DNA from: a virus
Length of the DNA stretch: 35,659 nucleotides
Reading direction: 5' to 3' (one strand)
Virus record (IMG/VR): IMGVR_UViG_3300009159_005922
Location: 1 to 35,659 of that record
The position numbers were made by a program, and so were the translations under genes. The notes beneath the pieces are model-generated. The model was not told where the DNA came from. It saw only the letters and a list, made by a program, of their open reading frames with translations, and searched no databases. Shown here piece by piece: positions 22,492 through 30,422 of this stretch. Each line of letters begins with the position of its first letter. Position 1 is the first letter of the stretch.

Positions 22492-23889
22492 TTATTTCGT
22501 AGGTCTATCTAAACCTAACTCTTTAAAGAGGTCATCATCGTCATCCTCTTCGTCATTATCATTAGATAAACTAATACCAGGTATTCCTGATATAAAATCT
22601 TTTAATTCATTGTTATCTGTTTCATCGGAAACATTATTTAAATCCTCATCAAATTCCGCCATTGTCTGTTCGTAATCGTAATTGTTAATGTCTTCTTCAA
22701 TTGCTCTTACTAAAGTTTCCATTAAACGATTTCCACTTTCAGAGTTAGAAACAACTTCCTTCATAAACACTAAAAACTCTTTTGCTGGTTTTTTGAAAAT
22801 ATGTTGGAAAACCATTAATTGAATAATTGATTTTGTTTCGTCAGTTAATACATCTTCAGGAAATTTAGACCTAATTCTATCCCAAATTACAGGTCCTAAA
22901 CGTAAATCCCACATTTCTTTTTCTAATGTATCTTCACTATCTTCAATTGCTGTAAAATCTTCTTCATTACCTTCTTCATCTCTTTTTCTACCGTGTAATG
23001 CAACCAACTCTAATGTTCCTTTAATTAATTCATGTATTAAAACTGGAAAGTTTACCGCTCTTGCTTTAACCGTTGGTGGGTCTGTTTGTCTATCAACATC
23101 TTCTCTACCTGCAATCGCACCCGCCTGTCCCATTGATTTCATAGTTTCATCAGGTAATTGCCAATATAATGCGTCATTTACTGACATCATAATACCGTAC
23201 AATCCAATGATTCTATCATTACCCACAATTTCTCTAACTCTATCTTCAACATAATGATACATATAGTGACCTCTTTTAGATGCCCCCTGTATAATTGTAT
23301 TAATAAATCTTCTTTTTGCTTTCTCTAAATTAAGATTTTCTAAATCATTAACGATTTCAATTTCATTACCAAAATTCATTTCCTCTTCACCACCCTCTTC
23401 GTCACCACCTTGTTCTTCCTCATCATGACCAAAATCTTCAGGGTTAAATTCACCCATACCAATAATTCTTGCATCATATTGAACTGAACCTTCTGGAATA
23501 CCTAATTCTTTTTTAACTAAATCTACCGCTAACGCTTCCAATTCTCTTCTATGATTTTGTTCAAACGATAAAATTTGATTATGAGCACTCATCATTTGTT
23601 GCATCAATGGGCTCATACCTTGCATACCACTTATAGTTGAATTGGTACCCGTATATTGTCTCATTTTCTCAACAACTTGTTTATATCTTTCTGAAGCTAA
23701 AAGTTCTTGGAAGTTCTTATTAGGTTCATTTCCCGTCTGTGGTAATGGTATTTTTTTCAACGGAGTTTCTCCCGATGATAATTTATCTTGTACCCCTTGG
23801 TCAGGTCTATCTTGTGAATCAAAGTCCATCGGCATTTCGTTCAAATTTTCTTTGATTAAAGATAAGAGTTTTTTCTTAGATATTCTCAT
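22492..23889 (-). CDS. head-region hypothetical protein with targeting-like N-terminus
   Basis: A 465-residue protein without a recognised enzyme domain. The N-terminus MRISKKKLLSLIKENLNEM resembles the short basic amphipathic motif seen at 10679-13131, and contains LIKE and LNE, which fit an L/I-x-x-E protease site. Residues 140-170 are acidic and Gly-rich. The central part (about 180-400) is compact and looks globular, with FPVLIHELIKGTLELVALHG and WDLRLGPVIWDRIRSKFP. The C-terminus is acidic (DEEDDDDDLFKELGL). It is upstream of terminase in transcription order and ends in its own terminator. It is probably a head or internal virion protein, inferred from place and motif. Confidence 0.65.
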   Translation of the reverse strand: MRISKKKLLSLIKENLNEMPMDFDSQDRPDQGVQDKLSSGETPLKKIPLPQTGNEPNKNFQELLASERYKQVVEKMRQYTGTNSTISGMQGMSPLMQQMMSAHNQILSFEQNHRRELEALAVDLVKKELGIPEGSVQYDARIIGMGEFNPEDFGHDEEEQGGDEEGGEEEMNFGNEIEIVNDLENLNLEKAKRRFINTIIQGASKRGHYMYHYVEDRVREIVGNDRIIGLYGIMMSVNDALYWQLPDETMKSMGQAGAIAGREDVDRQTDPPTVKARAVNFPVLIHELIKGTLELVALHGRKRDEEGNEEDFTAIEDSEDTLEKEMWDLRLGPVIWDRIRSKFPEDVLTDETKSIIQLMVFQHIFKKPAKEFLVFMKEVVSNSESGNRLMETLVRAIEEDINNYDYEQTMAEFDEDLNNVSDETDNNELKDFISGIPGISLSNDNDEEDDDDDLFKELGLDRPTK

Positions 23890-23891
23890 TA

Positions 23892-25067
23892 TTAGTTAAC
23901 TTTTTTTTCTTCCGCCATTTTAGCCTTTGGTTTTGGGTTTGGTCCCGGGCCAGGTTGTTTAAAAGGAGTTTTTCTTGGGTCTTCTCTTCTTGTCGGTGTA
24001 GGTCTTGTACCTGGTTTTGTTTGTGGTGCAGGTTTACTTGGTGCTGTTTTTGGTTCAGCATCTACAATTGCATCATATGACATAAACTCAGGAATACCGT
24101 TGTGTCCCTTTTTAACTTTAGGTCCGTGTTGAACCATTGTATTTGACTCGGTAAGTTTAGTTTGGATAAGTTCCATAATTTCGCTTTTAGACGTAAAACT
24201 ATGAAATTCTTTATTCTCTACCAAACCTTTAACCCAATTTTTTACTTCTTTAATATCTTCTTTTTTACACTTACATTTAGATTCCACCTTTCCACAATCA
24301 TCACATTTTTTAATATTTTTAAGTTGTGGAAAATCTTCTTTAGATTTCTCTAACGCCTTTTCACTTCTTTCATTGTGATAATCACCTTCTTCCACATCTT
24401 CTTCTTTTTTCTTTTTATGACCGTTAAAATTTGGACTAGGTCGTTTTTCTGGTTTATAAGGATTTTTTTTCATTCTTTCTTTTGATTCGTTGTCTTTTTT
24501 CCAACTATTGACAAAATCTTCATGTGCTTTATCGATTTCGTGGTCCTCAGGTTCTCTACCTAAATCTTTACTTAATTTATCTTTAATTACACCAAGCATA
24601 AGACCATTTAATGATTCATCCACTTCTCCCTCTTCAGTTTCACCTTCTTCTTTTTTCTTTGGTGTAGATTTCTTTTTAGGAGAACTTGATTTTTTAGGTG
24701 TTCCTCCAAATAGAGAGGTACTACTTGATTTTGAACCTTTTACGGTTAAACCCATATCAGCCTCATTTACATCTTCTTTAGCTTCACCTTTCTTTTCTTT
24801 GTTTAAAATTGCAAAGTCCTCAGCATCAATTTCACCGTTATGGTTTTTATCAATGTTCTTTTGTTTACCCTTTAATTCCTCTTCAACCTCAACCTCAGTA
24901 TTTGGGTCATTTGCCAAATCTTTTAATTTTTGATCTGTTTTTAATTTGTCAGCATCAATAACAATTCTTTCATGTAAATCTGAAAGTTGTTTATCACTAA
25001 ATCTAACCAATGTTTTTTCAGAAAATCCTTCTTTGATTAACTGACTAACTATAACGTCTCTTTTCAT
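23892..25067 (-). CDS. lysine-rich protein with EF-hand-like loop and Cys4 cluster
   Basis: A 391-residue, low-complexity, charged protein. Near the start, DVIVSQLIKEGFSEK contains LIKE, a possible prohead-protease site. An EF-hand-like loop with Asp/Asn at positions 1, 3, 5, 9 and 12, Gly at 6 and Ile at 8 spans DKNHNGEIDAED (73-84), so it may bind calcium. A Cys cluster CDDCGK...CKC (Cys255, 258, 265, 267) could bind zinc. There are Ser/Lys and Pro/Lys-rich tracts (PKKSSSPKKKSTPKKK; the C-terminal 340-391). It overlaps the upstream 133-residue gene by 4 bases. It is plausibly a head-internal, DNA-associated protein. The function is not known. Confidence 0.6.
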   Translation of the reverse strand: MKRDVIVSQLIKEGFSEKTLVRFSDKQLSDLHERIVIDADKLKTDQKLKDLANDPNTEVEVEEELKGKQKNIDKNHNGEIDAEDFAILNKEKKGEAKEDVNEADMGLTVKGSKSSSTSLFGGTPKKSSSPKKKSTPKKKEEGETEEGEVDESLNGLMLGVIKDKLSKDLGREPEDHEIDKAHEDFVNSWKKDNESKERMKKNPYKPEKRPSPNFNGHKKKKEEDVEEGDYHNERSEKALEKSKEDFPQLKNIKKCDDCGKVESKCKCKKEDIKEVKNWVKGLVENKEFHSFTSKSEIMELIQTKLTESNTMVQHGPKVKKGHNGIPEFMSYDAIVDAEPKTAPSKPAPQTKPGTRPTPTRREDPRKTPFKQPGPGPNPKPKAKMAEEKKVN

Positions 25068-25465
25068 AATTCTTTGATTTTAATTTCTTCGTTTAATAAA
25101 CTATAATTCCTATTTTTTAATTTTTTTGTGACAGATTCAATTGGTTCCCCGAATTTAAATGTTAATCTTTCAAATTCGTTATCAAAATCGAACTTTTCCC
25201 ATGCCAATGATATTACACCATCTACGGCATCAATAACTCCGAAAAAATCGGAGTTTTGTATAAGTTCTAATTGTAAATCTGTATCTTTTAATAATCCAAC
25301 TACATCAACATATTCGACGTCAGGTGATTTAGACCTTGAGACAGACGATGCAGGTATTGCAAACCAATCTCCCATGTCAATTTCGGTACTTTCACTGAAT
25401 ACGAATTCGTACTGTTTTTGACCTTTGTAATCCGAACCGATTTCATTGACATATATAAGATGCAT
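25064..25465 (-). CDS. hypothetical protein in head gene cluster
   Basis: A 133-residue protein beginning MHLIYVNEIGSDYKGQKQYEFVFS, with beta-strand-like alternation through the first half (WFAIPASS, VEYVDVVGLL) and a helical C-terminus. I do not recognise a family. It starts directly after the stop of the 324-residue gene and overlaps the next gene (ATGA), so the three form an operon. The compact size and coupling suggest a structural or completion protein, but this is a guess. Confidence 0.65.
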   Translation of the reverse strand: MHLIYVNEIGSDYKGQKQYEFVFSESTEIDMGDWFAIPASSVSRSKSPDVEYVDVVGLLKDTDLQLELIQNSDFFGVIDAVDGVISLAWEKFDFDNEFERLTFKFGEPIESVTKKLKNRNYSLLNEEIKIKEL

Positions 25466-26440
25466 TTATTTAAAGTATTTGTGTAAAGTTTGACTAATAC
25501 TACTATTGATTTCATTCTTGATTTCATCTAAATCAAGTTCTTGAATATTATCTTCGTTATATTCGTCACCTGTTTCTTTAATTGAGTATTTTGATAAATC
25601 AATTTCATCTGTGTCCATTGGGGTTTCAACAAATTCTTCTAATGAACCCATAGCATCGTATTCACCCATTTCAGCTTCAGGTTCTACTGCTGGTTCCTCA
25701 GAAGGAACTTCCGCACTTGGTTCTTCTGAACCCATTCCACCTTCTTCTTCCTCTCTTTCAAATTTCTTAGCAACATCTTCAATATCTTCATCAGATAATT
25801 TATCCAAATCAACCGCCGAAATAATCATATTTAAAATATATTTGATATCGTCACTTTCCATTCTATCATGTAAATCTCTTAATTCTTGACCTAATTTACC
25901 CGCATATTTTTGAGCTTCAGCCATATAACTTGAACGTTTTCCCATATCTTCTCCACCATCTGTTGGAGGTGTTTCTGAAGGTACAGAACCGCCATCTGTT
26001 GGTGCAGCATCGGGTGCTGGTTGAGTTGACATATCGTCCACAGGTGCCTCAGGAGCATCCATAGATGGTTCTGGCATTGGCATTTCTTCTTGTGGTTTGT
26101 TTTGTTTTAAAACATACTTTGTTGCTTCTTGTAATTCGTCTTGACCTTTTAACAATTCAAGTCTCTTAAAAGCATCACCATAAGATGAAAATTTGTTTTT
26201 GTTTTTCATAAACATTCCACCGATATAATCAAGCGATTGCTCATTTAAACCTCTTTTAACATAGTATGCGTCTTTCTCTCTCACAATACCATATACACCA
26301 CCTGTTTTTGATTCCTGAACTAATTCAGCCTTCATAGATGATGATTTCTTATTATTGTTGTAGTATGTTAACTCAAGAATCCTTTTTAATTTCTCATCTG
26401 AGTTAAGTTTTTCACTACCAAGTGGTTTTATTTCTGCCAT
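25466..26440 (-). CDS. acidic head-region hypothetical protein
   Basis: A 324-residue acidic protein. The N-terminal about 110 residues look globular (GGVYGIVREKDAYYVKRGL, LDYIGGMFMKNKNKFSSYGDAFKRLELL). A Pro/Ala/Asp-rich linker (about 118-165) follows, then a helical region (EAQKYAGKLGQELRDLHDRM, DIKYILNMIISAVDLDKL), then Glu-rich tracts. The C-terminus (LDEIKNEINSSISQTLHKYFK) is amphipathic. It resembles scaffold-like or head-decorating acidic proteins in composition. It is the first gene of an operon preceded by a GTATTTATA element 33 bases upstream. The function is unknown. Confidence 0.6.
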   Translation of the reverse strand: MAEIKPLGSEKLNSDEKLKRILELTYYNNNKKSSSMKAELVQESKTGGVYGIVREKDAYYVKRGLNEQSLDYIGGMFMKNKNKFSSYGDAFKRLELLKGQDELQEATKYVLKQNKPQEEMPMPEPSMDAPEAPVDDMSTQPAPDAAPTDGGSVPSETPPTDGGEDMGKRSSYMAEAQKYAGKLGQELRDLHDRMESDDIKYILNMIISAVDLDKLSDEDIEDVAKKFEREEEEGGMGSEEPSAEVPSEEPAVEPEAEMGEYDAMGSLEEFVETPMDTDEIDLSKYSIKETGDEYNEDNIQELDLDEIKNEINSSISQTLHKYFK

Positions 26441-26473
26441 TTTATAAATTGTTAGATATACTTATTCTTATCC

Positions 26474-26482
26474 TATAAATAC
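26474..26482 (-). promoter_or_regulatory. GTATTTATA element upstream of head-region operon
   Basis: On the minus strand this reads GTATTTATAG, 33 bases upstream of the ATG at 26440, in the 70-base gap after the nucleotidyltransferase gene. Confidence 0.45.
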
Positions 26483-26510
26483 ATAGATATATAGAAAAAA
26501 ATAGGTATAG

Positions 26511-27269
26511 TTATTGTTCTACAGACAATTTTTTATCTGTTAGTGTTATTTTAAGTTTTAATAATTTCCCAATGTATCCGTTTCGTCTTAATAATTTGAA
26601 TGTTAGATTCTCGTAAGAGTACTCCCCACCTGAATCTAATCCACTTTGTCTAAACGATTTAATCTTAGCTCTGATGTTCTCAATATCATTTAATACGTCC
26701 ACACCCTTATTCCCCTTTTCAACGATTTTATCTATTTTCTTTATATACTCCTCTCCCTTTTGAAGAATCATTCTATCATCAATATTAGGGTTCTTTTGTT
26801 CAGGTTCAATAATCCATTTGTTATGTAAGATAGAATAAACGCCAGATGAAACGTGTTCTTCATTGACGTCTTGTACGTATAATTCAACGTCATATCCTTT
26901 AATTACGATATCATGTTTTTCATTCCAAATATTCTTTTTAGCATCAAAAAACTCTTTAAGAATTTCAGAATTGTATTTAGATTCTTTATAATCAATTACA
27001 ATATGTAGGTCAACATCGGAAAAATTTGACCAATTGTAATTAGCCAATGAACCAGTTAAAACAATATCGTGTATGAAAAATTCAACTCCAAGGGATTCAA
27101 TAAAGTCATCCGAAATTTTTAATAATGCGATTTTAATATCATCACGCATCAAAAATTTACCTTTATCCCCCTCAAAAATTTGATTAGATAAGGTATCTTT
27201 AGATTTAAAAGATTTGATAATTTTCTTATCACCTTTTTTATCTTCAATTAATTCTTCAAATAAACTCAT
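26511..27269 (-). CDS. nucleotidyltransferase-fold protein
   Basis: A 252-residue protein with a minimal nucleotidyltransferase (pol-beta superfamily) signature: LTGSLANYNWSNFSDVDLHIVID (71-93), giving G-S and D-x-D, with a third acidic residue likely Glu129 in YDVELYVQD. Such proteins transfer NMP to nucleic acid, protein or small molecules, or act in toxin-antitoxin-like systems. Here the substrate is unknown. The C-terminal 100 residues are helical (EYIKKIDKIVEKGNKG, NIRAKIKSFRQSGLDSGG). It overlaps the upstream KTSC gene by 4 bases (ATGA). No antitoxin partner of the HEPN type is next to it. Similar proteins occur in other T4-like phages. Confidence 0.75.
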   Translation of the reverse strand: MSLFEELIEDKKGDKKIIKSFKSKDTLSNQIFEGDKGKFLMRDDIKIALLKISDDFIESLGVEFFIHDIVLTGSLANYNWSNFSDVDLHIVIDYKESKYNSEILKEFFDAKKNIWNEKHDIVIKGYDVELYVQDVNEEHVSSGVYSILHNKWIIEPEQKNPNIDDRMILQKGEEYIKKIDKIVEKGNKGVDVLNDIENIRAKIKSFRQSGLDSGGEYSYENLTFKLLRRNGYIGKLLKLKITLTDKKLSVEQ

Positions 27270-27511
27270 CCTTGTTTTGTATACTTATGACTTTTGGCGA
27301 TATTCTCGTTGAAGTATTTTCCGTGGGATTCGGCTAACCTAAATTTGGTGAACTTCTGCCAAGGAACTTTATTGTATACATAAATACTTCCGTTGTTAAA
27401 AACGACGGTTAAGTCCTCTGTTTCTGTATTGTATGTTGATTCTTTAAGGTTGGAAGATTGGATAGTAACTGTAATAAGTTTACCCTCAATTTTTTCTGAT
27501 ATGATACCCAT
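27266..27511 (-). CDS. KTSC-domain protein (copy 1)
   Basis: An 81-residue single-domain KTSC protein. The family pattern is visible: SSNLKESTYNTETEDLTVVFNNGSIYVYNKVPWQKFTKF, then AESHGKYFNENI, corresponding to the S-x-x-[LI]-x-x-x-x-Y ... L-x-[VI]-x-F-x-x-G-x-x-Y-x-Y-x-x-V-P and S-x-G-x-[YF]-F-[NH]-x-x-I blocks. KTSC domains are small beta-rich domains often found in phages or fused to lysyl-tRNA synthetase. Their molecular role is unclear. A second, diverged copy lies immediately upstream. It overlaps the nucleotidyltransferase gene, implying coupling. Confidence 0.85.
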   Translation of the reverse strand: MGIISEKIEGKLITVTIQSSNLKESTYNTETEDLTVVFNNGSIYVYNKVPWQKFTKFRLAESHGKYFNENIAKSHKYTKQG

Positions 27512-27553
27512 AGTATATTGTTTATATATTATAGATAATAAATATCAAAAAAT

Positions 27554-27576
27554 AAACCCCTCATTTAGAGGGGTTT
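27554..27576 (-). terminator. intrinsic terminator between the two KTSC genes
   Basis: A perfect 9-bp stem, AAACCCCTC (27554-27562) with GAGGGGTTT (27568-27576), has an ATTTA loop. On the minus strand a T-rich run (TTATTTTTTG) follows. It sits 8 bases after the stop of KTSC copy 2. Confidence 0.8.
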
Positions 27577-27584
27577 AAATTTAA

Positions 27585-27836
27585 TTAGATACTTTTTACT
27601 TTTTTATAAGTAAAGTTGTTTGAAATGTTCTGATTAAAGAACTTTCCTTGTGACTTAGCCAATCTAAACTTAGTAAATGTTGTTGATGGTACATTTTGGT
27701 ACTCATAGGCAACTCCACTGTTGAACAAAACTCGTAAGTTTTCTTTTAAAGTGTCGTAAGACGCAGATTTAAGACTAGTTGATTTAATTGAGGCATAAAT
27801 CATTTTTCCGTTGATTTTTTCTTTTTTTACTGACAT
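27585..27836 (-). CDS. KTSC-domain protein (copy 2)
   Basis: An 83-residue KTSC protein paralogous to the gene at 27266. Both share N-terminal K-I-x-G-K, SxxLKxxxYxT, L-x-V-x-F-N-x-G, Y-x-Y-x-x-VP, TKFRLA-[EK]-S-x-G-K-[YF]-FN-[EQ]-NI. The strong match in the TKFRLA segment suggests a local duplication within phages of this type. It is flanked by its own terminator, so it is transcribed as a separate short unit. No catalytic residues are known for the family. Confidence 0.85.
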   Translation of the reverse strand: MSVKKEKINGKMIYASIKSTSLKSASYDTLKENLRVLFNSGVAYEYQNVPSTTFTKFRLAKSQGKFFNQNISNNFTYKKVKSI

Positions 27837-27887
27837 GGTGTATAATTTTATATTACTAATTTAAGAAATAAAATTGATAAAAAAAAA

Positions 27888-28244
27888 TTAATTCAAAGAA
27901 ATTTGTCTTTCTAATGATTTTTTCCTGTCAATCGGTAAAACCAACTCTAATACTCCGTTCTCAACTTTACCTAAAATATCTTTTTCTCTCACATCATCAG
28001 GTATGTTATAAGATTTAATGAAACTACCAATAAAGTGACGTGTTTTATCACCTTCAATTTTTTCATACGAAATCTTTAGTATACCATCTTTTGTTGTGAT
28101 TTTTATGTCTTCCTTGGTCAAACCTGGAACACATATTGAAACTTTATATTCAGTTTCATTTTTGGCGATGTTAGTTTCAGGTGTAGATAAGAATCTGTTG
28201 TTATCTAATCCTGTAAAAAATGGGTCTTTAAATAATGTAATCAT
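27888..28244 (-). CDS. small heat-shock protein (Hsp20/alpha-crystallin)
   Basis: The start at 28244 (MITLFKDPFF) is chosen because it begins the typical short N-terminal arm and lies clear of the divergent promoter. The longer ORF start at 28343 would run through two palindromic sites. The 118-residue protein has the alpha-crystallin domain: NIAKNETEYKVSICVPGLTKEDIKI, GILKISYE, SFIKSYNIPDDV and ENGVLELVLPI. These holdase chaperones bind unfolding proteins without ATP. Its neighbour on the other strand is a ClpC-like unfoldase, so the two may form a phage protein-quality or remodelling module. T4-like phages sometimes carry Hsp20. Confidence 0.92.
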   Translation of the reverse strand: MITLFKDPFFTGLDNNRFLSTPETNIAKNETEYKVSICVPGLTKEDIKITTKDGILKISYEKIEGDKTRHFIGSFIKSYNIPDDVREKDILGKVENGVLELVLPIDRKKSLERQISLN

Positions 28245-28297
28245 AGTTATATGTTTTTTTATTTTAATAACAAATACTTTACCAACATATATTTTTG

Positions 28298-28308
28298 GAC
28301 AACTTGTC
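28298..28308. promoter_or_regulatory. palindrome GACAA-C-TTGTC (candidate operator 1)
   Basis: A perfect inverted repeat (GACAA / TTGTC, one-base centre) lies in the 154-base divergent gap between hsp20 and clpC. A second copy with T in the centre lies 31 bases further on, about three helical turns away. It is a candidate binding site for a dimeric regulator. Confidence 0.45.
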
Positions 28309-28328
28309 ATTATATTTAAAAACTTTTT

Positions 28329-28339
28329 GACAATTTGTC
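28329..28339. promoter_or_regulatory. palindrome GACAA-T-TTGTC (candidate operator 2)
   Basis: The second copy of the palindrome, ending 5 bases before the TTTG -33 element of the clpC promoter. Both copies are preceded by TTTTTG or TTTTT, so the shared unit is longer than the palindrome. This placement suits control of clpC, perhaps of both divergent genes. Confidence 0.45.
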
Positions 28340-28344
28340 TCACG

Positions 28345-28376
28345 TTTGTTTTTTAGTATTATTTGTGTTATGTTTG
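28345..28376 (+). promoter_or_regulatory. Bacteroidota-type promoter for clpC-like gene
   Basis: TTTG (28345-28348), a 20-base spacer, then TATGTTTG (28369-28376), an exact match to TTTG / TAnnTTTG. Transcription would begin near 28383, just before the chosen ATG at 28399, which argues against the longer ORF start at 28363. Confidence 0.65.
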
Positions 28377-28398
28377 TATTGAATTAAACTTATATCAT

Positions 28399-30411
28399 AT
28401 GTCAGTAGATTTTTTTGAAGATGGTCCAACCACAAACCCAAAGAAAGTTAGAAAAGGTTCTAACACCCCAATTTTAGATAACTTCTCTCGTGATCTTATT
28501 AAGATGGCCGAGGAAGGTAAGATTGACCCTATTGTTGGTAGGGACGTTGAAGTAAAAAGAATTGCACAAATTCTATCTCGTAAAAAGAAAAACAACGCAG
28601 TTATTGTTGGTGACGCTGGTGTCGGTAAATCTGCATTAGTTGAGAAACTTGCGTTAATGATTCACAAAGGTGATTGCCCAACAAATCTTTTAGATAAAAG
28701 AATTATGTCTTTGGATTTAACATCACTTGTTGCTGGAACAAAATATCGTGGTCAATTTGAAGAAAGAATTAAGGCAATTTTAAATGAGTTGGTTGAAGCA
28801 CCGAACGTAATTGTTTTTATTGATGAACTTCATACCATGGTTGGTGCAGGAAATGCGAGTGGTTCTATGGATGCCGCAAATATTCTTAAACCAGCATTAG
28901 CAAGAGGTGAAATACAATGTATTGGTGCAACAACTTTTGATGAATTTAAAAAACACATTGAAAAAGACAGTGCGCTCGTTAGAAGATTTCAAAAAATAAT
29001 CCTAAAGGAACCAACAGAGTTAGAGACAATTGAAATTTTAAAAAATCTAACAACATCATATCAAGATTTTCATAAAGTAACGTATGAGGATGGTGTAATT
29101 GAAGTAATTGTAAGGTTAGCAGGAAGATACATAACCGAAAGACAATTTCCCGATAAGGCAATTGACGTATTAGATGAATTGGGTTCTGAAAAAAGAATAT
29201 CAACAAGAATTCCTGAATCAATTGAAAAATTAAAATTTCAAATTGATGAAATCAAAGAGAAAAAAATACAAGTTGTTAAAAGTCAGAATTACGAACAAGC
29301 GGCAAAATTGAGAGACGAAGAAAAGAAAGTAGTTACTAAACTTGAAGATGAGAAATATAAATGGTCTGAAAAACAAAAAGACAATAAGATACCAATTACT
29401 ATTGATAATGTTTATGAAATCATTTCTCAAATGACAGGGGTTCCAATTAGTAAACTTGATGCAAAAGAAACTCAAAAGTTATTACAACTCGAGGATTTGT
29501 TATCTGAAAAAGTTATTGGTCAACCTGAAGCGATTTCTACAATATCAAGGTCAATCAGAAGAAATAGAGTAGGTATTAAAGACGCGAATAAACCTATTGG
29601 TTCATTCATATTCTTAGGTTCAACTGGTGTAGGTAAAACTTATCTTGCTAAAACATTAGCACAATACTTGTTTGGTGATGAAGATAAAATCATTCGTGTT
29701 GATATGAGTGAATATATGGATAGACACAACGTATCAAAATTAATTGGTTCTCCCCCAGGTTTTGTTGGGTATGATGAAGGAGGTCAGTTAACCGAGAAAG
29801 TTAAAAATAACCCCTTCTCTGTCATTTTATTTGATGAAATTGAGAAAGCACATAAAGACGTGTTCAACATACTATTACAAATTTTAGATGAAGGTCATTT
29901 AACTGATTCATTTGGTAGAAAAGTTAATTTTACAAATTGTTTGGTTATTATGACATCTAACATTGGGGCGAAACGTGTTTCTGAATTTGGTGGTGGTGTT
30001 GGATTTAGTACATCATCAAGCGAAGTTCAAAAATATGAAGTTAGAAAAACAATGATACAAAAAGCGTTGAAACAACATTTTAATCCTGAGTTTTTAAATC
30101 GTATTGATGACATAATCTTATTTAATGCACTGAACGAAGAAACATTGAAAAAAATTATTGACCTTGAAATTAATAGATTGTCGAATAGATTAAAAGATAA
30201 AGGATATAAAGTTAATTTTGATAAAACAGTCACCAATAGAGTATTTGAATTAAATTCGCAAGAAGAATATGGAGCTAGACCAGTAAAAAGAATTATTCAA
30301 AATCTTTGTGAGGATTTTTTAAGTGAAGAAATTTTAAAAGGTAATATTGTTGAGGGTAAATTAATAAATCTCAAATATAAAGACGAAAAATTAACAATCT
30401 CAAAAAAATAA
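28399..30411 (+). CDS. ClpC-like AAA+ unfoldase lacking the N-terminal domain
   Basis: A 670-residue double-AAA+ protein starting at 28399 (MSVDFFEDG). AAA-1 has Walker A GDAGVGKS (71-78) and Walker B VIVFIDELH (137-145). A short middle domain with a UVR-like NYEQAAKLRDEEK (297-309) identifies the ClpC type rather than ClpB. AAA-2 has GSTGVGKT (407-414), SVILFDEIEK (474-483), and the D2 small domain ending EEYGARPVKRII. The Clp N-domain repeats are absent; only about 20 residues precede the first AAA module. A VGF tripeptide (534-536) sits where ClpP-docking loops occur, so it may feed host ClpP. It has its own host-like promoter and is divergent from hsp20. Confidence 0.9.
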   Translation: MSVDFFEDGPTTNPKKVRKGSNTPILDNFSRDLIKMAEEGKIDPIVGRDVEVKRIAQILSRKKKNNAVIVGDAGVGKSALVEKLALMIHKGDCPTNLLDKRIMSLDLTSLVAGTKYRGQFEERIKAILNELVEAPNVIVFIDELHTMVGAGNASGSMDAANILKPALARGEIQCIGATTFDEFKKHIEKDSALVRRFQKIILKEPTELETIEILKNLTTSYQDFHKVTYEDGVIEVIVRLAGRYITERQFPDKAIDVLDELGSEKRISTRIPESIEKLKFQIDEIKEKKIQVVKSQNYEQAAKLRDEEKKVVTKLEDEKYKWSEKQKDNKIPITIDNVYEIISQMTGVPISKLDAKETQKLLQLEDLLSEKVIGQPEAISTISRSIRRNRVGIKDANKPIGSFIFLGSTGVGKTYLAKTLAQYLFGDEDKIIRVDMSEYMDRHNVSKLIGSPPGFVGYDEGGQLTEKVKNNPFSVILFDEIEKAHKDVFNILLQILDEGHLTDSFGRKVNFTNCLVIMTSNIGAKRVSEFGGGVGFSTSSSEVQKYEVRKTMIQKALKQHFNPEFLNRIDDIILFNALNEETLKKIIDLEINRLSNRLKDKGYKVNFDKTVTNRVFELNSQEEYGARPVKRIIQNLCEDFLSEEILKGNIVEGKLINLKYKDEKLTISKK

Positions 30412-30422
30412 TTTTAAGTTTT

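Noticed and set aside
24490-24933. 147-residue plus-strand ORF opposite the lysine-rich head-region gene
   Set aside because: Ser/Phe-rich shadow of Lys/Glu codons on the minus strand.
26511-27269. Nucleotidyltransferase as part of a toxin-antitoxin pair
   Set aside because: No HEPN or other antitoxin/toxin partner is adjacent; neighbours are KTSC proteins and head genes.
28363-28398. Upstream ATG at 28363 as start of the ClpC-like gene
   Set aside because: It would be inside the promoter, before the predicted transcription start; MSVDFF at 28399 is the natural start.
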